Assembly (NCBI RefSeq): GCF_902167145.1
Contig: NC_050099.1
Coordinates: 63,258,942 to 63,322,941, forward strand
DNA: 64,000 nt
Origin: Zea mays
Lineage: Eukaryota; Streptophyta; Magnoliopsida; Poales; Poaceae
Reading direction: 5' to 3'
The notes under the pieces were generated by a model, which was not told the origin of the DNA, ran no database searches, and saw only the letters and a program-made list of their open reading frames with translations. The position numbers and the translations under genes were made by a program. This document shows, one piece after another, positions 44,530 through 57,263 of the stretch; within the stretch, counting starts at the first letter, position 1, and each line of letters opens with the position of its first letter.

Positions 44530-47500
44530 TTAAGGGTAAAAGCGACATAGCTGTTCGATGTTCCAAGCGTTGCTGTAGACCTCGCCTTGATCGTTGGCCA
44601 GCTTGTATGTCCCGGGCTTCAAAATTTTGGCAATGATGAACGACCCTTCCTAGGGAGGAGTAAGCTTGTGGCGCCCTCGGGTGTCTTGTCGCAACCGAAG
44701 TACCAAGTCTCCCACTTGGAAGCCTCGGGGCTGAACCCTTCGGGCGTGGTAGCGTCGCAGAGACTGCTGGTACCGTGCCGAGTGTAGTAAGGCTACGCCC
44801 CGAGCCTCTTCCAGCTGGTCCAATGAATCATCTCGGCTGGTCTGGTTGTTTTGGTCGTCGTAGGCCTTTGCCCTCGGGGAACCGTATTCCAAGTCCGTGG
44901 GTAAGATGGCCTCGGCCCCATAGACTAGGAAAAACAGCGAGAAGCCCGTGGCCTGGCTCGGCGTCGTTCTCAGACTCCAAACCACCGAGGGTAGTTCTTT
45001 TATCCACCGCTTGCCAAACTTGTTGAGGTCGTTGTAGATCCTCGGTTTTAGTCCCTACAAAATCATGCCATTGGCACGCTCCACCTACCCATTTGTCATT
45101 GGGTGAGCTACGGCGGCCCTGTCCACACGGATGTGGTGGCCTTCGCAGAAGTCCAGGAACTTCTTCCCAGTGAACTGCGTGCCATTGTCGGTGATGATGG
45201 AGTTTGGGACCCTAAAGCGATGGATGATATTTGTAAAGAACACCACCGCCTGCTCGCGCCCGATGCTGGTTAAGGGTCGAACTTCGATCCACTTGGAGAA
45301 TTTGTTGATGGCGACCAGCAGGTGCGTGAAGCCCTCGGGTGCCTTCTGCAAGGGACCGATGAGGTCCAGACCCCATACAACAAACGACCAAGTGATAGGT
45401 ATTGTCTGCAGGGCCTGAGCGGGCAGGTGCAGAACTGACACCCTCGGCAGGAGCGCACAATCCTAGTGGCGTCGGCCACCGTGGTCGGGCAGTAGAACCC
45501 TTATCGGAAAGCGTTACCTACGAGGGCTCGATGTGCTGCATGGTCACCGCAAGACCCCGAGTGTATTTCTTGTAACAACTCTTGTCCTTGGGCGACGGAT
45601 ATGCATCATTGGAGAATGCCTGAGGGGCTACGGTGGTATAACTCTTTTTCATCACCCAGTAAAACAAATGACTTGGCGCGCCGAGCCAGTCGTCGAGCTT
45701 TGGCCTTGTCGAGGGGCAGCTCTCCTCGGAGGAGATATTCCAGGTACGGGGCCTGCCAGTTTAGGTTTGGCGTAACCTCGTGCTGCTCTCCCTCAACGCG
45801 CAGGGCCTCACCCTCGGCGGCCGAGGGTACCTCAAGCTGGGCCGAGGTCCCCTCGGGTTCGGGCGTGTCATCGAGTTTGACGGATGGTTGATATATGTCC
45901 CTAGAGAAGACGTTCGGGGGAACCGACATCTACCCCGAGGCTATTTTAGCCAGCTCATCCGCAGTCTTGTTGTACCATCGAGCAACATGGTTGAGTTCCA
46001 GCCCGTAGAACATATCTTCCAAGCGCCGAACTTCGTCGCAGTAGGCCTCCATTTTTCGATCGTGGTAGTGGGAGTTCTTCATGACTTGGTCAATAATGAG
46101 CTGCGAGTCGCCACGAGCGTCGAGGCGCCAAACCCCTAGCTCGGCGGCGATGTGCAACCCATTAACCAAGGCCTCGTACTCGGCCACGTTGTTTGACGCC
46201 GGAAAATGGAGGCGTATCACGTAGCGCACATGTTTCCCGAGGGGTGAGATGAAGAGCAAGCCAGCACTCGCTCCGGTTTTCATAAGCGACCCATCGAAGT
46301 ACATGGTCCAAAGTTTGGCCTGGATCGAAGCTGTCGGCAATTGGGTGTCGACCCATTCAACCAGGAAGTCTGCCAAGACTTGAGATTTTATGGCCTTCCG
46401 AGGGGCGAACGGAAGTGTTTCGCCCATGAGTTCCACTGCCCATTTTGCTACCCTACCCGAGGCCTCTCGGCACTGGATGATCTCTCCCAGGGGGAAGGAT
46501 GACACCACAATCACCGGATGAGACTCGAAGTAGTGTCGCAACTTTCGCCGTGTTAGAATTATTGCGTACAGTAGCTTCTGGATTTGTGGGTAGCGGATCT
46601 TGGTCTCGGATAGCACCTCGCTGATGAAGTAGACCGGCCTCTGGATGAGCAGTGCATGCCCTTCTTCTCGTCTCTCGACTACGAATGCGGCGCTGACCAC
46701 CAGAGTGGTTGCGGCTACGTAAATCAAGAGGGCTTCTCCCGCAGCGGGGGGGCACCAAGATAAGCGCATTAGTAAGGAGTGCCTTTAAGTTTCCGAGGGC
46801 TTCTTCGGCCTCGAGAGTCCAAGTGAAGCGCTCGGCCTTCCTTAAGAGGCGGTACAAGGGCAATCCTTTCACGCCAAGGCGCGAGATGAAGCGACTCAGA
46901 GCCGCAAGGCATCCCATGACCCTTTGTACTCCTTTTAAATCTTTGATGGGTCCCATGTTGGTGATGGCCACAATTTTCTCTGGGTTGGCCTCGATGCCTC
47001 GTTCGAAGACGATAAACCCTAGGAGCATGCCTTGGGGGACTCCGAAGACACACTTCTCGGGATTGAGTTTTACGCCCTTCGCTCTTAGACACCTAAATGT
47101 CATCTCAAGGTCAGAGAGGAGGTCGAAGGCTTTCCTTGTCTTGACAACGATGTCATCGACGTAAGCCTCGACCGTTCTGCCGATGTGCTCTCCGAACACG
47201 TGGTTCATGCACCTTTGGTAAGTTGCACCTGCATTCCTCAAGCAAAATGGCATAGTAGTATAACAATACATGCCAAAAGGTGTGATAAAAGAAGTCGCGA
47301 GCTGGTCGGATTCTTTCATCTTGATTTGGTGATAGCCTGAATAGGCATCGAGGAAAGATAGGGTTTCGCACCCAGCAGTGGAGTCCACAATTTGATCGAT
47401 GCGAGGCAGAGGGTAGGGAACCTTCGGACATGCTTTATTTAACCCAGTGTAGTCTATGCACATCCTCCATTTCCCACCTTTTTTCTTTATAAGCACAGGG

Positions 47501-47697
47501 TTAGCTAACCATTCTGGATGGAATACCTCTTTGATGAACCCTGCAGCCATTAGCTTGTGGACCTCCTCGCCTATGGCCCTGCACTTTTCTTCATCAAAAC
47601 GGCGCAGGTGCTGCTTCTCGGGTCCGGCACCGGCTCGGATGTCCAGTGAGTGCTCGGCGACATCCCTCGGTATACCGGGCATGTCCGAGGGACTCCA
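44530..47697 (-). pseudogene. Pol of T: RT, RNase H and integrase, multiply broken
   Basis: In sense direction RT starts at DMPGIPRD next to solo LTR S. It has CIDYTGLNKACPK, FLDAYSGYHQI and the catalytic VEAYVDDIVVK. A frameshift in a seven-G run (46746-46752) leads to RNase H (YFDGSLMKTGASAG, VAEYEAL, DSQLIIDQV), then TAG at 45930-45932. The linker (45606-45929) is followed by integrase fragments in shifted frames: finger SCRGCQFC, core GLDLIGPLQKAPEG and ITDNGTQFTGKKF, and C-terminal PTDLEYGSP. The last stop is TAA at 44530-44532. The YVDD box and absence of a chromodomain fit the TAT clade. Confidence 0.88.
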
Positions 47698-48544
47698 TGT
47701 AACACCTCAGGTGTTACCATGGCTAGAGCACACCTTGGCACTAAGGACTGTGATCACATGTGGTAGAAACTTAAGGAGAACATAAGAAGCTTGGAGACCA
47801 TGTGTTAATCAAGATTGTTAATGACCTAAGAGCATCACTCAAGCTTTTGTGCACTTACTACCTTGGGCAAGAGGAGGGAAAACCCTAGACCTCTCTTGGA
47901 CCCTATCTCCCAAAACCATGGTTGAGAGAGGGAGAGAATAAGCAAATGTGCAAATCATGAGTTAATCTTTAACCAAACTTTAAGTAACTTTATAACCAGC
48001 AATTGTGGGAAGGAAATGTTGCAAAAAGACCCCTGGAGAAACCCCAAATCCATTCCTTAAGTGGAGAGAGAGCTAGAGCTCTCAAATTCCCTCTAAGTCA
48101 AAAACTACACCTACACTAAAGATCAACCGTGTTCACCTTGAAGATGGCACCAAAACCACCTATGTTCTATACCAAAAATGTGGCATACCACCTAGGGCAC
48201 CCACTGGAAAAAGTTGGGCCCGAGACCTTGACGTTTGACATGCCTTGGCATGGTTTTTGTCGCGAGGTGGGCAGAGTGACATACCTGATTTGGCGACTGA
48301 AGATCTCCCTACCTAGGCCATATCTGCCATGGCGACTCACGGATGAGAGATAGCCCTAGGTGCCAGGAAAAGACTCGCACCGGATTTTTGCCAAGATTCG
48401 CACGTTTGCGACTTGGGCGAGCTGTGGAACACGGGCAGAAGAAAAGCTCCATGTGTTCGACGCGCTCTGTGCACGCCAGAGCACGCCCGCGCGCGCCCCG
48501 CATCGCGCCAAAGGCCAGTCGACGCCATGGCCCGTGCCCGCGCC

Positions 48545-48550
48545 TATAAA
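48545..48550 (+). promoter_or_regulatory. TATA box of S
   Basis: TATAAA in CGCCTATAAAGCCC, about 0.85 kb into the LTR, in a GC-rich promoter-like context. It is the likely core promoter of the S family. Confidence 0.6.
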
Positions 48551-51102
48551 GCCCACTCAGGCATCGACCATACCCTTCCGCGCACGCTCAACCTCACCGG
48601 AGCTCAAACTCACCGTCGGTTGCCCGTGCACGGCGTGTCCGCGGCCACCCGAGCTCCTGCCGCCGTAGACCGGCCAACCCAGCCTTTCCCAACCCCGTCC
48701 GACCCTCGGAGACGACTGAGCACACCTCGGTGAAGCTCCCCGAGCGAGGAATCGAAGTCTGCTTCGCCGGAGAGGCCAGTCCACGGTCGCCAGAGTTCAC
48801 AGCCCCGCTGGAGTGCGTGGACCGGGTAATCCACTGAACCATTTTCCGATTCCTTGTGCACACAGTCTATACGTCACCCCGTGAAGCTCACCGTGCCATT
48901 GGATTGAACCAGATCGCCTTGATTTGGCCGGCACACCCGCCGCCGACGAGGACACCCGCCTGCGCACGTGGACCGAGCGATTCCGGCCATCCCCGCCGCC
49001 GAGCCGTACATCGCTATGACCGCCAGAGCCTCCCCGAGCCAACCCCGCCCCTCTCCAGACCTATCTCGCCGCCGGTAAGTGGCTTCACCCTTTTCTTTCT
49101 TGCGGGCACTGTTTAAACCTAAGGAAGGACTGCGGGGGAGAAGGAAAGAAGTCTGGGGGTTTTGTGAAATGTTAGAGACTCAAATGAATAGTAGCGTGGG
49201 GGTATAACTGAGAGAATTAGTTTGGAAATAACCCAGGGTCCTCGGTGTAAACTGCTTTTCCAGAAAACCTTTATTAAATCTGATTTTAAATTTGAACAGA
49301 ACTTAAATAATTCATAACTTTTGTTTTATTCATCCAAATTTGGTCAAACCAATTTTGTCAGACTTTAAATAATGTAAACTGCTTAGGAAAAATATAAAAC
49401 CCTTAAGTACTACAGAAAACTATAAGGTTCTGATTTAATTATTGTTTTGACCAAAAGCTAAATAATAAGGATAAAAATAGTTGCACTATTTGACTAGGGT
49501 TAGAAAAATTTGGAGAAGTTTATATCCACCTACTGACCTGTTTAAAAATGCTAAACTTCTCTGTCCAACCCATTAAGTTAATTTTTGCTATTTATTTTAC
49601 AATATGCTTAAGGTTAAGAAAAATAGAAAAGGTGATTTAAATAATGAACCAGAGGGCACCCCTATTTTTGTTAGAGTACTTATTTGATGTAGTTTGCTAG
49701 AAATATCTATTATACCCTGGTTTAGTATGAAATAAGTAGGATCCCTTTTATTTTAAGAAAACAAGGAAAACTTAAAAAAACCCTACAAAAATAACCCCAA
49801 GGTGAAAACACCCCAACCCTTGGGATAATTAATATTTTGATATTAAGAACTTAGGAAAAATCTGAAATCTGCTGTTTGACATTTTTCAAATAACAATGTA
49901 GTAGAAAGTACCTTTTTGGCATTTAACTTTAGAAAATCATAACTAAATGACCATCCCTTAGCTTTTTGTGATTTTTGGCACAGAAGCCTATTATTACTGT
50001 TAGATGCCAACAAAAATAACCCTTAAGACAGAACTCACCCCTAATTAAGAGATGTAGTGCAAGTGGCCCATTTTACACAACTTTTGTCATTTTTGTCTAA
50101 AGCATAGCCTTTTATTTTAAACCCCAAATTCCTAGAATAGGCTATAATAACCTATGGCAACCCACTGTGGTTTTTACAGAATTTTTGGAAAATATTAAAC
50201 CACTGTCGTAGTTCAAACCTACACTAGAAACCATAAATAGAAAATAAAGAAAGGGAAAGATGAATAATAGAAAATTAGTGTCATCCTAAAACCCTTTATA
50301 ACTTGTCCACTGAAATATATAGAGGCAATACCAATTCCCTATGCCTATCCCTAGCAAAACCTAGACCTAGAAGTGATAAGCATAAACCATTAAAAGCCAC
50401 GTATGACCCAGAAACCCTAAATTGCTCATTAACTTAGTTTTTCTTCTCTTAGCATGATGTTATTAAATCCTGCATAATCATGACATACATGTTCATTGCA
50501 TTTCGATAGACTGTAACCTTGCTGACGGAGAGTACGTCCTCGTGCCGGAGCAAGGAGCTGCTCAGGAGGTAGCCCCGGATCTAGCACCCGAGCCTGCACC
50601 AGAGGATCTGCCTGCCACAGCCTTGGAAGGCAAGCCTCGGTTTTATGCATAACCGTTATATATGCTATTTTACTGCACTTAATGTTTGTAGGCTTGTATT
50701 GTGCACTTAAGTGTAGGAGTTGCTTGAAACCCTAGTTGCATGAACTCAGAATTTCCTTTTGAGATGAATACTAGTATGCTAGGTCGAGTAGCTGCTTTAT
50801 TAATTAGAATCTCGGTAGAAGTCGAGTGATTTTTCTAGCACTCGCGCGAGGTCAGAAATTGGCTGTATCCACTTTCTTATCATATTGATGTTGGTATGTG
50901 GGCAACAATCCATGGGGATTGGTTGTCTACGGGATAAAAATTGGAATAAGGATTAAGGTGTGGTACCGTGAGTCAAGCGTTTGAACGTACTAAGCACATG
51001 CCGAGAAATATGGTAAATCGGCAAGCCTAGTACCTGAGTGAACCTGGCAGTGGACATATCCCCTCACGCGACCTGAGACGTGGTCTCCCATTCCGGTTAT
51101 GG

Positions 51103-53899
51103 TGGGTACAAGTGCGGTCACTGCACGACGGCAGTCGGGGTCAGTGGGCCATTGTACGCCAAGGCGGTGAGCCCTGATCTGCTGACGGGGAATCGATGGG
51201 GACGGTTGATGTGTGTGGGGACGGAGTGCCCCTACATGTCGTGTGTTTAGGTTTACCTTGCAAGGTTTAAAAACTCGATTCGAATCGTCTGCTTCTCTCA
51301 GCTAATGAGACTGCTTGATCCATGCTGCTACATTGAGTAACAAGTGGAAATATGATGAGTTGATATAAGATGTTGATTGCTAAAAATGTTTGCTACTATG
51401 TATGAGTAGATAGTACACATTTAGCCTTAAGAGAGTCACACTTAATTTGATAAAGTTAAAAACTTGATTTAGAAACTCAGCTAGTGCTTTTGGCAACCAA
51501 ACCCCTCAGCCAAACAGCTGCATGTCTAGAGGTAGAGGAGTAGACTCCTCACACCGGGTAAGTCTAGCTGAGTATTAGTATACTCAGCCTTGCTTGTGGC
51601 ATAATTTTACAGGTTCTCTGGAGGACATGGTTGCTGGAGTGACTTGGCCGTCCATCTTGCCACCGGGTTGGACTATCGAGTGGGACCCTACCTCGGCTGA
51701 GGAGGAGCATGAGGAGTGATGGGACAGGCTTCCCCATCTCTCTGTTTATTTACCGTTAGTTTTATTCCGCTGCACTTCGAACAATGATGACTACTTTTGC
51801 AAAACTCCGATGGTGATGTAATAATTTTAATACTCTTACATGCATGGTTTTATGCTTTATTGTATTTGCTCTGTGACTCACCATCGAGTGAGATTGTGGT
51901 ACTTGATCCTGTCAGTGGCCGTGTCGGACTAGATCCGAGGGATTGACGGGTTATTCCCATTTAAGTGTGGCCTAGCCTCTAAGGCAGGGCTTAGGCACTT
52001 AAGTCGGAATAATTCGGGCAGTTCCGCCACAGCTTGTGGGTACAAGTGCGGTCACTGCACGACGACAGTCGGGGTCAGTGGGGCATTGTACGCCAAGGCG
52101 GTGAGCCCTGATCTGCTGACGGGGAATCGATGGGGACGGTTGATGTGTGTGGGGACAGAGTGCCCTTACATGTCGTGTGTTTAGGTTTACCTTGCAAGGT
52201 TTAAAAACTCGATTCGAATCGTCTGCTTCTCGCAGCTAATGAGACTGCTTGATCCATGCTGCTACATTGAGTAACAAGTGGAAATATGATGAGTTGATAT
52301 AAGATGTTGATTGCTAAAAATGTTTGCTACTATGTATGAGTAGATAGTACACATTTAGCCTTAAGAGAGTCACACTTAATTTGACAAAGTTAAAAACATG
52401 ATTTAGAAACTCAGCTACTGCTTTTGGCAACCAAACCCCTCAGCCAAACAGCTACATGTCTAGAGGTAGAGGAGTAGACTCCTCACACCGGGTAAGTCTA
52501 GCTGAGTATTAGTATACTCAGCCTTGCTTGTGGCATAATTTTACAGGTTCTCTGGAGGACATGGTTGCTGGAGTGACTTGGCCGTCCATCTTGCCACCGG
52601 GTTGGACTGTCGAGTGGGACCCTACCTCGGCTGAGGAGGAGCATGAGGAGTGATGGGACAGGCTTCCCCATCTCTCTGTTTATTTACCGTTAGTTTTATT
52701 CCGCTGCACTTCGAACAATGATGACTACTTTTGCAAAACTCCGATGGTGATGTAATAATTTTAATACTCTTACATGCATGGTTTTATGCTTTATTGTATT
52801 TGCTCTGTGACTCACCATCGAGTGAGATTGTGGTACTTGATCCTGTCAGTGGCCGTGTCGGACTAGATCCAAGGGATTGACGGGTTATTCCCATTTAAGT
52901 GTGGCCTAGCCTCTAAGGCAGGGCTTAGGCACTTAAGTCGGAATAATTCGGGCAGTTCCGCCACAGCTTGTGGGTACAAGTGCGGTCACTGCACGACGGC
53001 AGTCGGGGTCAGTGGGGCATTGTACGCCAAGGCGGTGAGCCCTGATCTGCTGATGGGGAATCGATGGGGACAGTTGATGTGTGTGGGGACGGAGTGCCCC
53101 TACATGTCGTGTGTTTAGGTTTACCTTGCAAGGTTTAAAAACTTGATTCGAATCGTCTGCTTCTCGCAGCTAATGAGACTGCTTGATCCATGCTGCTACA
53201 TTGAGTAACAAGTGGAAATATGATGAGTTGATATAAGATGTTGATTGCTAAAAATGTTTGCTACTATGTATGAGTAGATAGTACACATTTAGCCTTAAGA
53301 GAGTCATACTTAATTTGACAAAGTTAAAAACTTGATTTAGAAACTCAGCTAGTGCTTTTGGCAACCAAACCCCTCAGCCAAACAGCTGCATGTCTAGAGG
53401 TAGAGGAGTAGACTCCTCACACCAGGTAAGTCTAGCTGAGTATTAGTATACTCAGCCTTGCTTGTGGCATAATTTTACAGGTTCTCTGGAGGACATGGTT
53501 GCTGGAGTGACTTGGCCGTCCATCTTGCCACCGGGTTGGACTGTCGAGTGGGACCCTACCTCGGCTGAGGAGGAGCATGAGGAGTGATGGGACATGCTTC
53601 CCCATCTTTCTGTTTATTTATCGTTAGTTTTATTCCGCTGCACTTCGAACAATGATGACTACTTTTGCAAAACTCCGATGGTGATGTAATAATTTTAATA
53701 CTCTTACATGCATGGTTTTATGCCTTATTGTATTTGCTCTGTGACTCACCATCGAGTGAGATTGTGGTACTTGATCCTGTCAGTGGCCGTGTCGGACTAG
53801 ATCCGAGGGATTGACGGGTTATTCCCATTTAAGTGTGGCCTAGCCTCTAAGGCAGGGCTTGGGCACTTAAGTCGGAATAATTCGGGTAGTTCTGCCACA
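51103..53899 (+). repeat. Three tandem 934-bp units in S
   Basis: Units are 51103-52036, 52037-52970 and 52971-53899. Each of the first two consists of the last 929 bp of the LTR plus GCTTG; the third ends at the LTR terminus. Units differ at only a few positions (for example tctctcagc/tctcgcagc, cgacgacag/cgacggcag). Each holds a hairpin GCTGAGTAT-TAGT-ATACTCAGC (unit 1 at 51567-51588). Confidence 0.9.
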
Positions 53900-53904
53900 C
53901 TCCA

Positions 53905-56900
53905 CGCAAAAAATTCGGCGTTTGCGTGGAGAAAGTCGACGAGCACTGCTTCCTATTTGAGGTCGAGCTCGGAGCCGATCCTGACTTTCTTGACGGCATC
54001 GTTGCTGGGGTCGAGAGGGACGAACTTAACCGCCTCAACTGGTTCGAAGTTGCTGGCATGCCGCTTCGCGTCGGGCGCCTCTTTGGTGAGGCAATCCAGG
54101 CTGGCGATGAGGGCTTTGGACTCGGCTAGGGCTTCGGCGTACTCCGCACATTCCACGTCGCACTCGTAAGCATGGCGGTACGTGGATCCGACGGTGATGG
54201 TTCCCTTGGGGCCTGGCATCTTGAGCTTGAGGTACGTGTAGTTGGGGACAGCCATGAACTTGGCGTAGCACGGTCTTCCCAGCACCGCGTGGTAGGTCCC
54301 TCGAGATCCAACCACCTCGAAAGTGAGGGTTTCCTTTCGGAAGTTGGAGGGAGTTCCGAAGCAGACGGGCAAATCGAGTTGCCCAAGGGGCAGGACACGC
54401 TTGTCGGGGACAATCCCATGAAAAGGTGCTGCACCGGCCCGGATCGCGGACAGATCGACCCCCAAGAGCCCTAGGGTCTCGGTGTAGATGATGTTGAGGT
54501 TGCTGCCTCCGTCCATGAGGACCTTGGTGAGCCTAGTGTTGCCGATGACGGGGTCGACGACAAGCAGGTACCTTCCTGGGCTCGGTACGCAGTCGGGGTG
54601 GTCACCTTGGTCGAAGGTAATGGGTTTGTCGGACCAGTCTAGGTAGACTGGCGCTGCTACCTTCACCGAGCAGACCTCCTGGCGCTCCTGCTTGCGATGC
54701 CGAGCCGAAGCATTCGCCGCTTGTCCGCCGTAGATCATGAAGCAGTTGTGGACCTCCGGGAACTCCTCTTCCTTGTCACCCCCCCTTCTTGTTGTTGCCT
54801 TGGTCCTTGCCACCTTCTGCCGAGGGTCTAGCCTTATTGAAGTAACGCTGGAGCATGTCGCACTCTTCAAGGGTGTGCTTGACGGGACCCCTGTGATAGG
54901 GGCACGACTCCTTGAGCATCTTGTCGAACATGTTGGCCCCCCAGGAGGCTTCCGAGGATTCCTGTGCTCGGCAGCAGAGACGAGATCCGTGTCAACGGTG
55001 TCGAGTTTTGCTTGCACCTTCTTCCTGGTCTTCTTCTTCGTGCCACGCTGGACGGACGCCTCGGGGACGTCCTCCTTCTGTCTTCCCTGAGGCTGCTTGT
55101 CCTTCCGGAAGATGGCTTCGACCGCCTCCTGACCAGAGGCGAACTTGGTAGCTATGTCCATCAATTCGCTCGCCTTGGTGGGAGTCTTGCGTCCCAGTTT
55201 GCTCACCAGGCCCCGGCAAGTGGTGCCGGCGAGGAATGCCCCGATGACGTCCGAGTCGGTGATGTTGGGCAACTCGGTGCGCTGCTTGGAAAACCGCCGG
55301 ATGTACTCCTGCAGGGATTCCTCTGGCTGCTGGTGGTAGCTCCGGAGATCCCACGAGTTCCCAGGGCGCACGTACGTACCTTGGAAATTTCTAGCGAAAT
55401 CCTTGACCAGGTCGTCCCAGTCGGAGATCTGCGTAGGAGGCAGATGCTTCAGCCAGGCCCAAGCAGCGTCAGAGAGGAAAAGGGGGAGGTTGCGGATGAT
55501 GAGGTTGTCATCGTCCGTCCCTCCCAGCTGGCACGCCAACCGGTAATCCGCAAGCCATAACTCCGGTGTTGTCTCCCCTGAGTACTTGGTGATGGTAGTC
55601 GGGGCTCGGAACCGGGCCGGGAACGGCGCCCGTCGTATGGCCTGGCTGAAGACTCGTGGACCTGGTGGTTTGGGCGAGGGGCTCCGATCCTCCTCACTGT
55701 CGTAGCGTCCCCCGCGCCTGGGGTGGTAGCCTCGGCGCACCCTTTCCTCGAGGCGGGCTCGCTGGTCACGGCGGTGTTGCTCGTCGCCGAGGCGATCCGG
55801 GGCTGCAGGCGTCCCGTCCCTTGTGCGCTCGGTGTAGACCAAGGCCTCCCGCATGCATCGGGGGGACGTTGTGCGATGCTCCGAGGGGCACCATCGCCTT
55901 CGGGAGGCAGAGCTCTTGGCTCATCGGACTGCGCCATCTTCCAGGAGATCCTTCAGTTCACCCTAGATACGTCGACCCTCGGTGGTGGATGGCTCCGGCA
56001 TTGTTCAAAGTAACATCGCCGCTGCAGCTAGGTTCTGGCCGGCCCCGCTGAAGGCCGGGGGCAGCCCTGCCCTGGCATCATCAATGATACGGCTGGATGT
56101 CCCGGGCCCAATGACGCGCTCCTCCGGCGAGTGCCCGGCCTGCCCACTCCTGCTCGATGTTTTGTCGGAGCTGCACAAATCGCCCCGTTTCTTCATCGAG
56201 CTTGGCCTGCATCTCGCGGAGTTGTTCGAGCTGTGTGTCCTGACCCCCCGCAGGGACTCGGACCACAGCTAGCTCCCGCGGGATCTCAACGCGAGACGCA
56301 GGCGCAGGGGTGTCGTTGTTCTCTGGCATGCCGAGGCGGTCGTCTTCGTCGTGATCCCCCTGATCGATGTGGAAACACTCGCGACTTGGGTTGTAACCCT
56401 CGTCGTCAAGGCTGTGGCCATCGTCAGAGCAACCGGAGAGGCAGTAGTCACATGCGGACATGAAGTCTCGCATGGCACTTGGATCACTGAGTCCGGAGAA
56501 ATCCCAACTGAAGTCGAGGTCGTCCTCTTCCTCGGAACCCGCGGGTCCGTAGGTTAAGACGGCCGTCAGTTGGTCCTAGGTTGACCACATATGGTACCCT
56601 GGAAGGTCAGGATATGCCCTTGCGAAAGCGCTCACCGAAGCGGGGTCGCTTGGCGGATCAAAGCTGAATCTAAAGGGAACAGGATGGAAAACAGATGGTA
56701 CCTCCTGGTTGATGGACGGTGGTGAAGTCGCATCGGGGACGGAGTGCATCGTTATCTCAGGTGCGAGACTAATGTCCGACAAGTCCCTCGCAAGGGTGCA
56801 GGTGTCATCGGTCCGCTTGGGGTTGGCACGTTGCTGGGAAGCGACACCTGTCGTTGTCTCAAGTGCGAGGACAACACCCGACATGTCCCCCACAGGGGTG

Positions 56901-57202
56901 CCGGCGTCATCAGCTCGCTCCAGTTCGACAGCCGACAAGGTGCCGCCTCTTGCCTGGCCACGGTTGCTCCGTCTTCTCCTCCTTCGGCGAGGAGGGTGGC
57001 GGGGCAAACCCGGATGTTCCTCTTCTGCCGCGGGGAGATGTCGTTGTCGAGTTCGCCGCCGACGGGCGAGCCAACGACCGTCGTTGTTGTCGTGCTGCGA
57101 GGGGAGGAGTACCATGTCATAGCTGCCGTCGCGGGACATGAACTCGAGACTCCCGAAGTGGAGCATCGTCCCGGGCTGAAGAGGCTGCTGAAGACTGTCC
57201 AT
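53905..57202 (-). pseudogene. Gag-protease of T, with stops and frameshifts
   Basis: The ATG at 57202 (MDSLQQPLQPG) lies 60 nt behind the primer site. The frame is open to TAG at 56576-56578, continues to about 56081, and shifts before 55937. The long frame 55854-53953 carries the Gag core (TTITKYSGETTPELWLADYR, IRRFSKQRTELPNITD) and the protease-like domain (VLMDGGSNLNIIY, VLGRPCYAKFMAV). Between about 54940 and 54780 the residues are out of register, bounded by C runs at 54937-54942 and 54779-54785, so two compensating indels restore the frame. TAG at 53953-53955 ends it just before S. The zinc-finger region lies in the shifted part. Confidence 0.85.
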
Positions 57203-57243
57203 CTGGAACTCAACGGGAAAGTGTTTGTTAACACGCAGCAGGA

Positions 57244-57261
57244 CCCCTACCTGGCACGCCA
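57244..57261 (-). other. Primer-binding site of T
   Basis: Two bases after the 5' LTR the sense strand reads TGGCGTGCCAGGTAGGGG. It starts with the TGG expected from tRNA CCA ends. I cannot name the tRNA with certainty; it is not the initiator tRNA-Met type used by A, B and C. Confidence 0.65.
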
Positions 57262-57263
57262 AC

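Larger units (their letters stand above)
47698..53899 (+). mobile_element. Chromovirus solo LTR S with internal triplication
   Basis: TGTAACACCTCAGG...TTCTGCCACA with duplication ctcca at 47693-47697 and 53900-53904. There is no primer site, polypurine tract or coding domain, so it is a solo LTR. Without the two extra tandem units it is about 4.33 kb, the size of the A and B LTRs, and it shares with them the terminal palindrome (47699-47717), the hairpin module and a gattcg(a/g)atcg block, at low overall identity: a related but different family. It splits the protease-RT linker of T, whose frame reads through (FAW/SPSDMPG). AT-rich 49100-50500 contains nothing recognisable. Confidence 0.9.

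Noticed and set aside
51103..53899. Tandem array as a satellite
   Set aside because: Units are LTR 3' ends and the array sits inside one solo LTR with a perfect target duplication; not a satellite locus.
47698..53899. S as a full element with very short internal region
   Set aside because: Only one TGTAACACC start is present and no primer site, polypurine tract or second LTR start; the repeated part is only the 3' end.
54964..55560. 198-codon plus-strand frame opposite gag of T
   Set aside because: It is antisense to conserved Gag residues in GC-rich DNA and has no start context or splice signals.
56576..57202. Arg-rich open frame that could be a separate protein
   Set aside because: It begins at the gag ATG of T and continues in the same frame behind the TAG; it is the N-terminus of Gag.
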